A DNA stretch of 27,135 nt from Pleurocapsa sp. MO_226.B13 (GCA_030064795.1 JASJEI010000271.1:1-27135), one strand, 5' to 3'; shown: positions 8,017-15,839, counted from the first letter of the stretch. Numbers and translations are program-made. The notes: a model not told the origin generated them from the sequence alone.

Positions 8017-11000
8017 TTAAAGATCCAACCGCAGTTGCAGATAATTAGACTCGCTAGCTTGTGTAGCTTTGTTGGCTTTAACTCGATCGCTCGTCCAAAA
8101 TAGGGAGTTACCAGGACGCTGGCGGTCTATATACAACCAGTGGGCAAATACCTGTTCCCGCCGATCTTCTGGATCGAGAAGTTGGTAAACTCTAACTCTG
8201 GTTTTATTTATCTTTTTATAACCCAGGCATTGAAGTTTACAGCCAATTTTATTTAACAAACGACTAACAATAGTAACGGGACTATAATTTTTAGCAATCC
8301 CGATATTGAGAATAGTTTTGATTTCACGGCGATTAGTCTGGGCGATCGCTGCTAAAGACTGTAGTTCTGGATCGCTATTGTGCAGCTTTTTGGCTCGCTC
8401 TTGCAACAAGATGGGAATTCCCAACAGTTCTAATGTACCAATAACAGCCCCTAACTGAGAACTATTAAAATCGGGAGAAAATAAGCTACCGTTGCCTTGT
8501 TCGATTAGTTTGCGTGCTACCTGTGTATCGCGGTCTGCTAAGTAGGGACGACCGACAGTCAGAAAGTAGTGTAATCTGATTTTTTGATACCAGCCTTCAT
8601 CGTCTAAGGATACTAAGTCTGGAGTTATTGGTAGATGGTAGCGTTGTTGTAATTCGTATTTACGGAGTTGACGGCGATCGCTTAAAGATTTAATCAGTCG
8701 TTTTTTCAGGGTTTGATATTGTTGGGGGTTAAGATTAGGAGCAGTCGCGATCGCCTTACATTCAGCCTGATAGTTTTGGGTGCTAATTGCGGTAATTGCC
8801 GTAACCAGACAGTTATCGGTCTTAGATTCGCTTTTGACTTCTGGCTGTTTAAATTTAACCTTAGCTGCATCAATAATTTCATGTCCTTCAGCTTTTAAGC
8901 CAGCTAGGATAGAATCTTGATAGTTAATTGCTCCAGCATTAAACCGCACCGCCATTTTTGCCCAACACAACAAAGATTCAGCTTGAAAACCTGTATCCAG
9001 GTCGTCTAGATAGGCAAAGTCTGACTGTTGCAAAAGTCGAATATTTAACTGGGTAAAACGTTGATTGGAAGTGAGTAAAGCGGGGATGGAAGTCGAACCA
9101 TTACCAATTTTATTAAAGCTATATTTAGCGCACCACAAATGCCGAGGGACATTTTGTCTCAGACGAGATAGGGTCTGACGTACCGCGTTTTCGGCCTGGA
9201 TACCCTGAGCGATCGCCCAGACGGAAGTAAAATGATCTTTTAAATCGATTGAAATGCCCGTTTCAATCGAAGGACTAGCAACTACAAGATCGTATTGTCC
9301 CAGTATCTGCTCTAATTTAGCAATGCAACCATAAGCGGAATGATTGGGATCGGCTAGAGATTGAGAATCGATCCGCAGGATTTTTTTAGTCGGAAATTTT
9401 TGTTGTAGATAGGCTTCTAAGTTTTGGGTACTCCATTTACTAGTCAGCTTTTGCGCCGAAAGACAAATAAATGGTTTCCCCCCCTGTCTGATATGGCTTT
9501 CTAAATTGGCCACCAATTTTTTGGGAGTTTGACCAGTATAACTGTACACCTGCCATGCTAGGTCGCGATCGCCCTGCCAGATATTCTGCACGATCCAAGG
9601 CTGGATCTCAATTCCCGCCAGAGAAATTAAGTAATCAAGCGCGATATCGCTCAAGTCAGCATCCGCTACATAGACCTGTCCCCGATGTGCTAAAACATTT
9701 TGCATCAGAATTTTAAAACAGCGGAGAATCTCTACTCGACGCTCTTTACAGGTACTAGAATTAAGGGCGTGCCACAGTACTTGCTCGACCTCATCGATAA
9801 TTACCAGACTATTGAACCAGTCTTGGGGGTCAAATTTAGCTTGAGATGAACCATGCAAAGAATCAATACAAAGACCGTAACCTAAGTTGAGATTGCTACT
9901 AGACTCCTTAAGGTCGGTAACGTAATTTAAACCAAATCTCTGACACAACTCCTTAACTAGCTGTACCCGATGTCCGATAACCAAGACCTTTTGTTGACGG
10001 GCGATCGCCTGGGCGACTATTTTAGATAAACCCTTGGTTTTGCCCGTACCTTTGGGGGATTTGATGCCAATTAACTTGGTTTGAGGCGGTATATCTAATT
10101 CTGGCAAATAACGGCTGTTGACCTGAAAATTTGTCGGATAGGTCAAGTTCGTCCAGGATTTTGCCTTCCAGGTTTCTAAATCCAGAGCGTCATTATAAGC
10201 CCGAGCGAAATACTCCCGACCCCGATCGATAATCAGATCGTCTACTCCTTTACCTAAATTGGAGTCCCAAGTAACTACCTTTACCTGACAACCAGCCTTC
10301 TGTAGCAAATAACCCGTCTTTTTGATCGCTGCATTAACCGCTTTAATCGTTTGCGGTTTAGAGTCGCGATCGAATACCAAATATACCAATCTCCCTGGAC
10401 TGGCTAGCTTTGCCAACTGAGGAATCAAATGAGACTTGCCGATGCGTTTGCCATACTCATCTTTAGGAGTGCGATAGCCATTATTAATCCCTGGTAAAGC
10501 CACGGTGCTGTAGCCAGCAGACAACAACGCACCAGCCTTTTTCGCCCCCTCCGTAATACAAAGAGGCACTTGGGGGCGATCGATTAACCACTGCCAAAAA
10601 CCCAGATCGGGACGGTCTGATTTAATATCTTCCCTCGCTATCTCTACTCCAGCGCGATCGGCTATTTGTTGCCAAAGACTGTGAGGAACTTTGAGGGCAA
10701 ACAAACCCGTAGCAGTTTTGGGAGGATGTTCGTATTTAATTACTTTATCGCAATTATGGCGGGGACGATCTGGTTTAAAACAGCCCCAGATATCTTCTTC
10801 TCCCGTCAAAACATCTATGCCCGAACACCACCAACCACCTGCGTCGGTATGAGCATAACGTTGAAGAAATCCGTCGCTAATTCTGCCGTCATTTCTTCTG
10901 GGTATAGAATTGGAATAGAGTAAATATTCTGCGGGGGAAGTACCCTCAAGGGAAACTACGTTCAAGTGAGTTAATTCTCGATCGACACCACTTGCTTGCC

Positions 11001-11019
11001 ATTCCCGTAAATAATCCAT
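8017..11019 (-). CDS. Plasmid replication protein, CyRepA family (DUF3854 + helicase-like)
   Basis: This protein has about 1000 residues from ATG 11019 (MDYLREWQASGVD); a TTG eight codons upstream is also possible. It follows the layout of cyanobacterial plasmid replication proteins of the CyRepA type. An N-terminal region contains RRNDGR and GGWWCSGIDVLTG. A DUF3854/Toprim-like domain follows (CITEGAKKAGALLSAG about 155-170; YLVFDRDS about 213-220). Then comes a helicase-type ATPase with Walker A SPKGTGKT (about 321-328), GHR (Ia), and a Walker B-like IIDEVEQ (about 407-413). The C-terminal half is long. It presumably initiates replication as a combined primase- and helicase-like protein; this is family knowledge plus inference. 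The gene is intact and carries NrdR-box-like palindromes over its promoter. Whether it drives a plasmid or sits in an integrated element cannot be told from the window. Confidence 0.8.
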   Translation of the reverse strand: MDYLREWQASGVDRELTHLNVVSLEGTSPAEYLLYSNSIPRRNDGRISDGFLQRYAHTDAGGWWCSGIDVLTGEEDIWGCFKPDRPRHNCDKVIKYEHPPKTATGLFALKVPHSLWQQIADRAGVEIAREDIKSDRPDLGFWQWLIDRPQVPLCITEGAKKAGALLSAGYSTVALPGINNGYRTPKDEYGKRIGKSHLIPQLAKLASPGRLVYLVFDRDSKPQTIKAVNAAIKKTGYLLQKAGCQVKVVTWDSNLGKGVDDLIIDRGREYFARAYNDALDLETWKAKSWTNLTYPTNFQVNSRYLPELDIPPQTKLIGIKSPKGTGKTKGLSKIVAQAIARQQKVLVIGHRVQLVKELCQRFGLNYVTDLKESSSNLNLGYGLCIDSLHGSSQAKFDPQDWFNSLVIIDEVEQVLWHALNSSTCKERRVEILRCFKILMQNVLAHRGQVYVADADLSDIALDYLISLAGIEIQPWIVQNIWQGDRDLAWQVYSYTGQTPKKLVANLESHIRQGGKPFICLSAQKLTSKWSTQNLEAYLQQKFPTKKILRIDSQSLADPNHSAYGCIAKLEQILGQYDLVVASPSIETGISIDLKDHFTSVWAIAQGIQAENAVRQTLSRLRQNVPRHLWCAKYSFNKIGNGSTSIPALLTSNQRFTQLNIRLLQQSDFAYLDDLDTGFQAESLLCWAKMAVRFNAGAINYQDSILAGLKAEGHEIIDAAKVKFKQPEVKSESKTDNCLVTAITAISTQNYQAECKAIATAPNLNPQQYQTLKKRLIKSLSDRRQLRKYELQQRYHLPITPDLVSLDDEGWYQKIRLHYFLTVGRPYLADRDTQVARKLIEQGNGSLFSPDFNSSQLGAVIGTLELLGIPILLQERAKKLHNSDPELQSLAAIAQTNRREIKTILNIGIAKNYSPVTIVSRLLNKIGCKLQCLGYKKINKTRVRVYQLLDPEDRREQVFAHWLYIDRQRPGNSLFWTSDRVKANKATQASESNYLQLRLDL

Positions 11020-11057
11020 CTCTGCTAATTCTCTGCTCTTCAAGGATTAGTATCATA

Positions 11058-11112
11058 ACACTATATGTGGGAATATAATCAAAAAAAATCGATCAAACAC
11101 TATATGCAGTGT
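11058..11112 (-). promoter_or_regulatory. Promoter of the replication gene with two NrdR-box-like sites
   Basis: ACACTATATGCAGTGT (11097-11112) is an almost perfect 16-bp dyad that fits the NrdR box consensus acaCwAtATaTwGtgt at all but two central positions. A second, half-conserved copy (ACACTATATGTGG) starts at 11058, 39 bp away. Read on the minus strand, both give CATATAGTGTT followed by a TATGAT-like or TTGAT stretch. The copy nearer the gene overlaps a TATGAT -10-like hexamer upstream of the replication gene's ATG. A repressor or initiator bound here would block transcription. Iteron-type repeats for the initiator itself are the alternative reading. Confidence 0.45.
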
Positions 11113-11230
11113 AGTGCTAATTTTAACCACTTAGAGTCATCAATTAGATGTAGTCGTTTCTGGTAAATGTAGGTGAAAATCTGAATAACAGCAGTTTTTA
11201 GCTACTGAGATTTCTAATAAATCAACCATT

Positions 11231-11935
11231 GTGAAACCATATCAACAAATTCCGATCCAAGATTGTGGCGAACCTTTAATTGCCATCCCCTTAAATAATT
11301 TCTCGGTAGAGTTGCCCCATCCCTATATCAAGTTGGGAGCGGAATATAATAATCGTTCGCCCTACTGTTTGCGTACGGGAGTGGTTAAAGCCTTACTTGA
11401 AGCACAGTTTTTATTAGAAAAACGTTACCCCCAGTGGAAAATCAGAATTTATGATGCCTATCGTCCTATCGGGGTACAACAGTTTATGGTCAACCACACC
11501 TATGACTGTTTGCTAAAAAGTCATAATCTCCACGAACAGAAGCTATCACCTCAACAACGTCAAGATTTGTGGAGTCAAGTTTATCAGCTTTGGGCAGCAC
11601 CGAGCTTGGATCGCAAAATGCCCCCACCTCACAGTACGGGTGCAGCAGTAGATGTCACAATCGTTAACGAACGAGGACAAGTTGTGGATATGGGCGGAGA
11701 AATAGACGAGCTTCACCCGCGATCGCACCCCGACTATTATATTAGCGACAAAGATGGAGATAATCAGCAATATCATTTTCATCGTCAACTACTAAATCGA
11801 GTTATGACTAATGCAGGTTTTTGCCGACATCCAGAAGAATGGTGGCATTTCTCTTTAGGAGATCAGATGTGGGCTTGGTTACACAATCAAAAACATCCTA
11901 ACCAACAGGCGATCGCCCGTTACGGTAGAGTTTAA
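11231..11935 (+). CDS. D-alanyl-D-alanine dipeptidase, VanX/DdpX type (peptidase M15D)
   Basis: This 234-aa zinc dipeptidase is predicted to cleave D-Ala-D-Ala. The M15D signatures are complete: YDAYRP (74-79) with the substrate-binding Arg; HSTGAAVD (134-141), giving zinc ligands His134 and Asp141 in the SxHxxGxAxD pattern; and EEWWHF (202-207), giving catalytic Glu203 and ligand His206. No signal peptide is evident, so a cytoplasmic role in D-Ala recycling is likelier than cell-wall work. The start is a GTG at 11231; no upstream ATG fits. There are no vanH or vanA/B ligase homologues nearby, so this is not a glycopeptide-resistance cluster. It is divergent from the replication gene, with 211 bp between the chosen starts. 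Confidence 0.88.
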   Translation: MKPYQQIPIQDCGEPLIAIPLNNFSVELPHPYIKLGAEYNNRSPYCLRTGVVKALLEAQFLLEKRYPQWKIRIYDAYRPIGVQQFMVNHTYDCLLKSHNLHEQKLSPQQRQDLWSQVYQLWAAPSLDRKMPPPHSTGAAVDVTIVNERGQVVDMGGEIDELHPRSHPDYYISDKDGDNQQYHFHRQLLNRVMTNAGFCRHPEEWWHFSLGDQMWAWLHNQKHPNQQAIARYGRV

Positions 11936-11966
11936 ATCTTCGCTGTTGCAGTCTTAAAGAAAGCGA

Positions 11967-12036
11967 CGGGAATTCCCGCCCCGTTCAGGGGGCAGGGATG
12001 AAAGTCCCGTGAGCCCTTGGGGTTCGATCCCCCGAA
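11967..12036. repeat. Left-end hairpins of the IS200/IS605 element
   Basis: A perfect palindrome CGGGAATTCCCG lies at 11967-11978. It overlaps a hairpin (11975-11997) with stem CCCGCCCC against GGGGC(A)GGG with one bulged A. A second hairpin, TTGGGG/TTCGAT/CCCCCGAA, lies at 12017-12036. Subterminal imperfect hairpins are what TnpA recognises in this family. The second hairpin mimics a tRNA T-arm (GGTTCGATCC) but has no matching acceptor stem. Confidence 0.5.
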
Positions 12037-12045
12037 AACGAGCAA

Positions 12046-12456
12046 TTATTTCCCCTGGCACTCAGTAATATATCTTCTGATGATTTCGGCAGAAACTGAA
12101 CCCGCAGTAGCAACATAGTAAGCTGAAGTTCAAAGTGAATCTTTGCCACAAATTTTCTTGAGCTTAGGAAATTTCTGACGCAGAAACCGAGAACTATAAC
12201 CTTTGAGAAGATTAGCAATATTAGCAGGACTGAATCTTGGTGGAGCAGAAACGAATACGTGAACGTGGTCAATATCTGTTTCTAGTGCCAAAAGTGTTAG
12301 TTTATGACGTTGGCAGCATTCAGTTATCAGCCTTTTAGTTTCAGCTTTTACATCCCCAACCAATATTTTGCGTCTATATTTGGGAATCCAAACCAAATGA
12401 TAAGCAATTGAATAGTGAGTATATCTTGTACGACCCTCTTGAGCAGGTTGATTCAT
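12046..12456 (-). pseudogene. tnpA: IS200/IS605 TnpA transposase, broken by an in-frame TGA before the catalytic Tyr
   Basis: From ATG 12456 (MNQPAQEGRTRYTHYSIAYH) the frame reads a normal TnpA: HLVWIPKYRRKIL and the HUH motif DHVHVF (His64, His66). It meets TGA at 12130-12132 after CGKDSL. Beyond that codon the same frame continues as TSAYYVATAGSVSAE and RRYITECQ to a TAA at 12046-12048. Intact relatives have Trp at the stop position (TGG to TGA), and the catalytic tyrosine (about residue 129, in RRYITECQ) lies after it. The product as written would lack the nucleophile and could not transpose DNA. The 5' end is divergent from tnpB. Confidence 0.85.
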
Positions 12457-12483
12457 GTAACTAATATATGGTATTTTAATAAA

Positions 12484-13746
12484 ATGCAAACCACTAAAAT
12501 CTATAGGCTACCATATCAGAAACCAGAAGTTTTTGAAAAATTGAAAGCTGCTCAAAGGTCGTCAGCCAAAGTTTGGAATGAGTGCGCTTCTGCACACAAG
12601 GAATGCCGTATTAATCAAACACCTTGGTTGAATCAAACTCAATTACAGAAACTCACCAAAGGAAAATACGAACTTCATTCTCAGTCTATTCAGATGGTCT
12701 GTCAGGCTTTTTTAGCCAACATCGATAGCACTAGAGCTAATCGTCGGGCAGGGATGAAAAAAATGAAATATCCTTGGCGGACTAAACGTTTCTATCCCGT
12801 TCATTGGTCTGCTCAAGCAGTTCAATACAGCAATGGAAAACTAATACTGCCAATGGGAAGAGGCAGAAAATCTTTATATTTCAAACTGAAATTAGATTTT
12901 GTTCCTGGGGCGATATCTTTAGTCTGGAATCGTGGTTTTGAACTGCATATAAAAGAGGAGGTGGAATTAAAAAAACAGAGAAGTACTGGAGTAAAAGCAG
13001 CTATTGATTTAGGAGAAATACATCATTCTGCTGTGACAATTAACAATTGTCAAGGTCTAATTGTTAGCGGTAGAGGCATCCGTTCTCTAAAGCGACAGAG
13101 AAATATGGCTTTAGCTAAGTTGTCTCGAAAACAATCCAAGTGTCAGAAATACACAAAAAGATGGAAAAAACTACAAGCAGCTAAAAATAGATTTTGTCTT
13201 AGAAACGAAAGGCAGATTAGGGAATATCGACATCAAGCTACTCGTCAGGTGGTAGAGTTTTGCAAAACTCATGACGTGGATACAGTATTTATCGGCAATC
13301 CCGATGGAGTCAGAAACAAAAATTGTGGAAGATTTCACAATCAAAGAATGGCTCAATGGGAATATGGAAAAGATCTGGATTATCTGACCTACAAGTTCAA
13401 ACTGGCTGGTATTTCAGTCTTAATTGGTTCGGAACGAGGAACATCTAGTACTTGTCCTGAATGTGGAAGAAGACATAAGCCAAAGGGACGAATTTGGAAT
13501 TGCCCAAATACAGAATGTAGCTATAAAAATAAGCATCGAGATCTTACAGGTAGTCTTATGATGCAGGTTTTAGCTTATGATGAAAAACCTACATATCCCG
13601 AACAAATAAAGTATCTACAACCTGTTAGAACAGGAAGTAGTAGATGCGCCGACACGCGCCGAAGTAGTCTAACACGAGCTAATATCTCAAGCACCTCATC
13701 CGAGGGAGATCGTTTGATTTCTGCCCAAAATATTAGTGTTGTTTAG
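12484..13746 (+). CDS. tnpB: IS605-type TnpB, RNA-guided nuclease with apparently rearranged RuvC glutamate
   Basis: This protein has 420 residues from ATG 12484 (MQTTKIYRLPYQ). It has an N-terminal wedge/REC-like region, then a RuvC-like nuclease: motif I AIDLGEIHHSAVT (Asp175), motif III HRDLTGSL (Asp353), and a zinc ribbon CPEC...CPNTEC (Cys324, 327, 340, 345). At the canonical RuvC-II position, where most TnpBs have 'IEDL', it reads FIGNPDGV with no Glu. A Glu instead lies just before the zinc ribbon (GSERGTSSTC, Glu317). That is the alternative placement described for Fanzor and a related bacterial TnpB clade. TnpB cuts DNA guided by an RNA from the element's right end and favours element retention. 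The frame is intact even though tnpA is dead. The last 40 residues are low-complexity and probably overlap the guide RNA gene. Confidence 0.85.
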   Translation: MQTTKIYRLPYQKPEVFEKLKAAQRSSAKVWNECASAHKECRINQTPWLNQTQLQKLTKGKYELHSQSIQMVCQAFLANIDSTRANRRAGMKKMKYPWRTKRFYPVHWSAQAVQYSNGKLILPMGRGRKSLYFKLKLDFVPGAISLVWNRGFELHIKEEVELKKQRSTGVKAAIDLGEIHHSAVTINNCQGLIVSGRGIRSLKRQRNMALAKLSRKQSKCQKYTKRWKKLQAAKNRFCLRNERQIREYRHQATRQVVEFCKTHDVDTVFIGNPDGVRNKNCGRFHNQRMAQWEYGKDLDYLTYKFKLAGISVLIGSERGTSSTCPECGRRHKPKGRIWNCPNTECSYKNKHRDLTGSLMMQVLAYDEKPTYPEQIKYLQPVRTGSSRCADTRRSSLTRANISSTSSEGDRLISAQNISVV

Positions 13747-13780
13747 AAGCCCGTGTGGGTTTACCCCACGGGAGTGTCAC
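13640..13780 (+). ncRNA. Likely omega-RNA (reRNA) scaffold at the tnpB 3' end
   Basis: In IS605-type elements the TnpB guide RNA is read from the tnpB 3' end through the right end of the element, and its last bases come from flanking DNA. Here the last part of tnpB encodes a Ser/Arg-rich, non-conserved tail, followed directly by a stable hairpin. Boundaries are approximate, and position is inferred from the family rather than from a covariance match. Confidence 0.35.
13750..13772 (+). terminator. Right-end hairpin after tnpB
   Basis: CCCGTGTGGG-TTTA-CCCCACGGG forms a strong stem with a single bulge, four bases after the tnpB stop. It serves as the right-end structure of the IS element and possibly as the 3' part of the guide RNA scaffold. 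No T-run follows, so classical Rho-independent termination is doubtful. Confidence 0.55.
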
Positions 13781-13874
13781 CTAATAACAAGATTATTAAA
13801 ATTTGGCTTTAGATTGCTGGATTTGAGATAATATAATGGTCAATACCAGTAAAAACTACGGTCAATTTTATCTT

Positions 13875-13947
13875 GGGCGCGTGGCTCAGCGGATAGAGCA
13901 ACAGATTCCGGTTCTGTAGGTCGCAGGTTCAAGTCCTGCCGCGCTCG
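13875..13947 (+). tRNA. tRNA-Arg(CCG)
   Basis: A complete cloverleaf is visible. The acceptor is GGGCGCG/CGCGCTC (one G-U pair), and the D arm is GCTC/GAGC. The anticodon arm is ACAGA/TCTGT with loop TTCCGGT (anticodon CCG, reading CGG Arg). The variable loop is AGGTC-like, and the T arm is GCAGG/CCTGC with loop TTCAAGT. The discriminator is G and CCA is not encoded. A TATAAT hexamer at 13832-13837 lies at a suitable distance upstream. The tRNA sits about 90 bp from the right end of the IS element and upstream of the accessory block. Confidence 0.95.
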
Positions 13948-14162
13948 TTAAATGAAAACAAGAAAGTATAAGGGTTGTAGCTGATACCACTTTATTAAAA
14001 TCATACACTTGAGAGGCTGTGGAGAGTGGGTAAAGTTTTAGCCCATATTCAGTAGCACATGGGTGAATTATAAAAGAAATATGGATGGGACTAATGGGCA
14101 TGGGAAAAAGTAGCGAACTATGCAGATTCTATTTTTTAGATAACAATACTTATCTTATTAGC

Positions 14163-14193
14163 TGTCAAATGTCTGTACAAATGTGCATATAAT
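14163..14193 (+). promoter_or_regulatory. Candidate promoter/operator of brnTA
   Basis: TATAAT at 14188-14193 lies only 6 bp before the BrnT ATG. It is preceded by TGTACAAATGTGCA, a dyad-like stretch of the kind a ribbon-helix-helix antitoxin could bind. BrnTA modules are autoregulated by BrnA. The very short leader would make the mRNA nearly leaderless, so the true -10 may lie further up. Confidence 0.25.
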
Positions 14194-14199
14194 AGTTAA

Positions 14200-14466
14200 A
14201 TGAGGTATCAATGGGACAGAAACAAGGCATTAACAAACCTAAGTAAACACGGTATAGATTTTGCTGATGCTGTATCAGTCTTTTCTGACGAATTAGCCAT
14301 CACCATTTTTGACGATCGCTTTGAAGAAGAAAGATTTATCACCATTGGCATAGATATCTTGAGCCGAATTTTAGTTATAGTTTATACCTTACGAGATGAT
14401 GAAATTCGCCTAATCTCTGCCCGTAAAGCTACCCGAAACGAGCGTAGACAATATGAGGAAGAATAG
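14200..14466 (+). CDS. brnT: BrnT family ribonuclease toxin
   Basis: This 88-aa protein has the BrnT pattern: YQWDRNKALTNLSKHGIDF at the start (the W-D-x-x-K...N..KHG.DF.DA signature), AVSVFSDELAITIFDD in the middle, and RLISARKATRNERRQYEE at the end (the 'R.ISAR.A...ER..Y' signature). BrnT is a RelE-fold ribonuclease that blocks translation and is neutralised by BrnA in a tight complex. The stop codon abuts the brnA ATG (0-bp spacing), with the toxin-first order typical of the family. No truncation is evident. It lies between the tRNA and the convergent TIR/dynamin cluster. Confidence 0.9.
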   Translation: MRYQWDRNKALTNLSKHGIDFADAVSVFSDELAITIFDDRFEEERFITIGIDILSRILVIVYTLRDDEIRLISARKATRNERRQYEEE

Positions 14467-14727
14467 ATGATAGATTCTGAATATGATTTCAGTCAAGGAA
14501 AGCGAGGTGCTATTGAATCCGTTCCACCAGGGAAAACTCGTATTACCATTCGCTTAGATGATGATATTTTGGCATGGTTTCGCACCAAAGTTCACGAACA
14601 GGGCAGTGGTAACTACCAGACATTAATCAACGATCCCCTGCGACAACACATTCAGCAAAAACGCGAACCATTAGAGGAAACATTACGTCGAGTTTTGCGA
14701 GAAGAACTCAAGCAAATAGAAAAATAA
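14467..14727 (+). CDS. brnA: BrnA family antitoxin
   Basis: This 86-aa protein starts at an ATG directly after the brnT stop. The N-terminal half is the flexible toxin-binding region (YDFSQGKRGAIESVPPGKTR). A ribbon-helix-helix follows: strand RITIRLDDDILAWF, helix TKVHEQGSGNYQTLIN, helix DPLRQHIQQ. These are the BrnA hallmarks (the usual 'YQTLIN.ALR.YI'). A charged helix (EETLRRVLREELKQIEK) extends the C-terminus. BrnA dimers repress the operon. The gene ends 47 bp from the 3' end of the convergent FGE gene. Confidence 0.9.
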   Translation: MIDSEYDFSQGKRGAIESVPPGKTRITIRLDDDILAWFRTKVHEQGSGNYQTLINDPLRQHIQQKREPLEETLRRVLREELKQIEK

Positions 14728-14774
14728 ATATTTTGGCTAATACTTCGATGTCACTTTTGGGCGTCGCTTCTTTT

Positions 14775-15824
14775 TCACACCGATAAAGCCAATCGGAATC
14801 CCACATCTGGGCGGTAACTTGTGGGAAGTAGCTTATCGCGGCACGCACATCGTGCATGACGCTTGGAGCGAGAGAATGCTCCACCACGAATGATACGTAA
14901 AATACCTAATGGCGCATCAAGTGCTTCACGTCCGTCCCCTGGAGTATATGGGTAGGGGAATTCTGTTTTGTTACCGCTGCTAGAACCCCATAAGCTACTC
15001 GTCCATTCATAGACATTCCCTGCCATATTTAGTACATCATAGGGACTTTTTGCTTTTGGAAATTCATTTACTGCCACAGATTTGTATCCGCTATATTCGT
15101 TTGTATTAGCACAGTTCTCTTCCCACTGATTGCCCCAAGGGAAAAGTTGAGCATTTACCCCACGAGCCGCCTTTTCCCATTCAGCCTCAGTCGGCAAACG
15201 GTAAGGTTTTTCCGTCAACTCTCTGAGCCAATTACAGAATTTAATTGCATCGAACCATGAAATATCAACAACTGGATGATTGTGTATCCTTTTCGACGGT
15301 AATCTATTCTGCCAACTCTCAGGTCGGTCATACCCTGTTTCAAGGACAAATATTGCATATTGAAGATTCGTGACTGCTGTGGTGGCAATATAAAAGGTTT
15401 GTAAGTTAACGACATGTAAAGGATATTCATCTGGAAATGGCTTAGGGTCTAATATCATAGGATGACTACCCATAATAAAAGGACCGGGCAAGATCAAGCT
15501 CATCTCTGGTTCTTGAAATTCACGCCAAATTGCTTCTTTATATCTTGGCGAATTTGGTTTGATTTGAATAGGGACAGGCTTATGCTTGCTAAGTTCGTAA
15601 AGAGTCTTTTGAATTGTTTCCGTTGCTAGCCTGTTAATCTGATCTATAATCTCGTTACGAGTTACGCGATAGTTCTCACTATCGCCGTATGCTGAGACAT
15701 AATTATAATTATCCAATAACCGGCTCTGAAAATTGACAACATCACAATACTTCGGATGTTTTTTGCCGAGTGTGTCCAGTAGCTTCTGTACGCCAATTAG
15801 ATTAGGTTTCAAGTAAGTACTCAT
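14775..15824 (-). CDS. FGE/SUMF1-fold protein with N-terminal adaptor domain shared with the TIR protein
   Basis: This 349-aa protein is the last gene of the minus-strand cluster, 15 bp after the dynamin-like gene. Residues about 30-80 form a helical domain (GDSENYRVTRNEIIDQIN at 47-64) that aligns with the C-terminus of the TIR protein encoded at 21924-22688. Residues about 112-347 are a formylglycine-generating-enzyme-like domain: GPFIMGS (114-120), RLPTEAEWEKAARG (209-222), FPWGN (228-232), NMAGNVYEWT (266-275), RGGAF (313-317), and DVGFRLA at the end. The paired catalytic cysteines of true FGE are not apparent near the end (only Cys325 and Cys327), so a binding or scaffold role is likelier than sulfatase activation. 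FGE-fold domains recur in bacterial conflict-system operons, a pattern this neighbourhood fits. The start is ATG 15824. Confidence 0.85.
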   Translation of the reverse strand: MSTYLKPNLIGVQKLLDTLGKKHPKYCDVVNFQSRLLDNYNYVSAYGDSENYRVTRNEIIDQINRLATETIQKTLYELSKHKPVPIQIKPNSPRYKEAIWREFQEPEMSLILPGPFIMGSHPMILDPKPFPDEYPLHVVNLQTFYIATTAVTNLQYAIFVLETGYDRPESWQNRLPSKRIHNHPVVDISWFDAIKFCNWLRELTEKPYRLPTEAEWEKAARGVNAQLFPWGNQWEENCANTNEYSGYKSVAVNEFPKAKSPYDVLNMAGNVYEWTSSLWGSSSGNKTEFPYPYTPGDGREALDAPLGILRIIRGGAFSRSKRHARCACRDKLLPTSYRPDVGFRLALSV

Positions 15825-15839
15825 ATTTTACTCATATTT

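Larger units (their letters stand above)
11950..13785. mobile_element. IS200/IS605-family insertion sequence with divergent tnpA and tnpB
   Basis: The element contains a Y1/HUH tnpA (minus, broken) and an RNA-guided-nuclease-type tnpB (plus) with start codons 27 bp apart. They are flanked by GC-rich hairpins at 11967-12036 on the left and 13750-13772 on the right, as expected for IS605-type ends. There are no terminal inverted repeats or target duplication, as usual for the family. The exact ends are uncertain by a few tens of bases: I place the left end upstream of the CGGGAATTCCCG palindrome and the right end just past the GTCAC after the right hairpin. With tnpA killed, the copy is probably immobile unless served in trans. 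Confidence 0.75.

Noticed and set aside
11231..11935. Vancomycin-resistance cluster
   Set aside because: Only the VanX-type dipeptidase is present; no vanH or ligase genes nearby, and such dipeptidases are common stand-alone proteins in bacteria.
12017..12036. tRNA-like T-arm (GGTTCGATCC) left of tnpA
   Set aside because: No matching acceptor, D or anticodon arms upstream; better explained as a left-end hairpin of the IS element.
13886..14101. 71-residue minus-strand frame over the tRNA
   Set aside because: Its C-terminal part (LEPATYRTGICCSIR) is antisense tRNA-Arg, a common spurious annotation.
14775..15824. True formylglycine-generating enzyme (sulfatase activator)
   Set aside because: The catalytic Cys pair is not apparent, no sulfatase gene is nearby, and the N-terminal adaptor domain and gene neighbourhood point to a conflict-system role.
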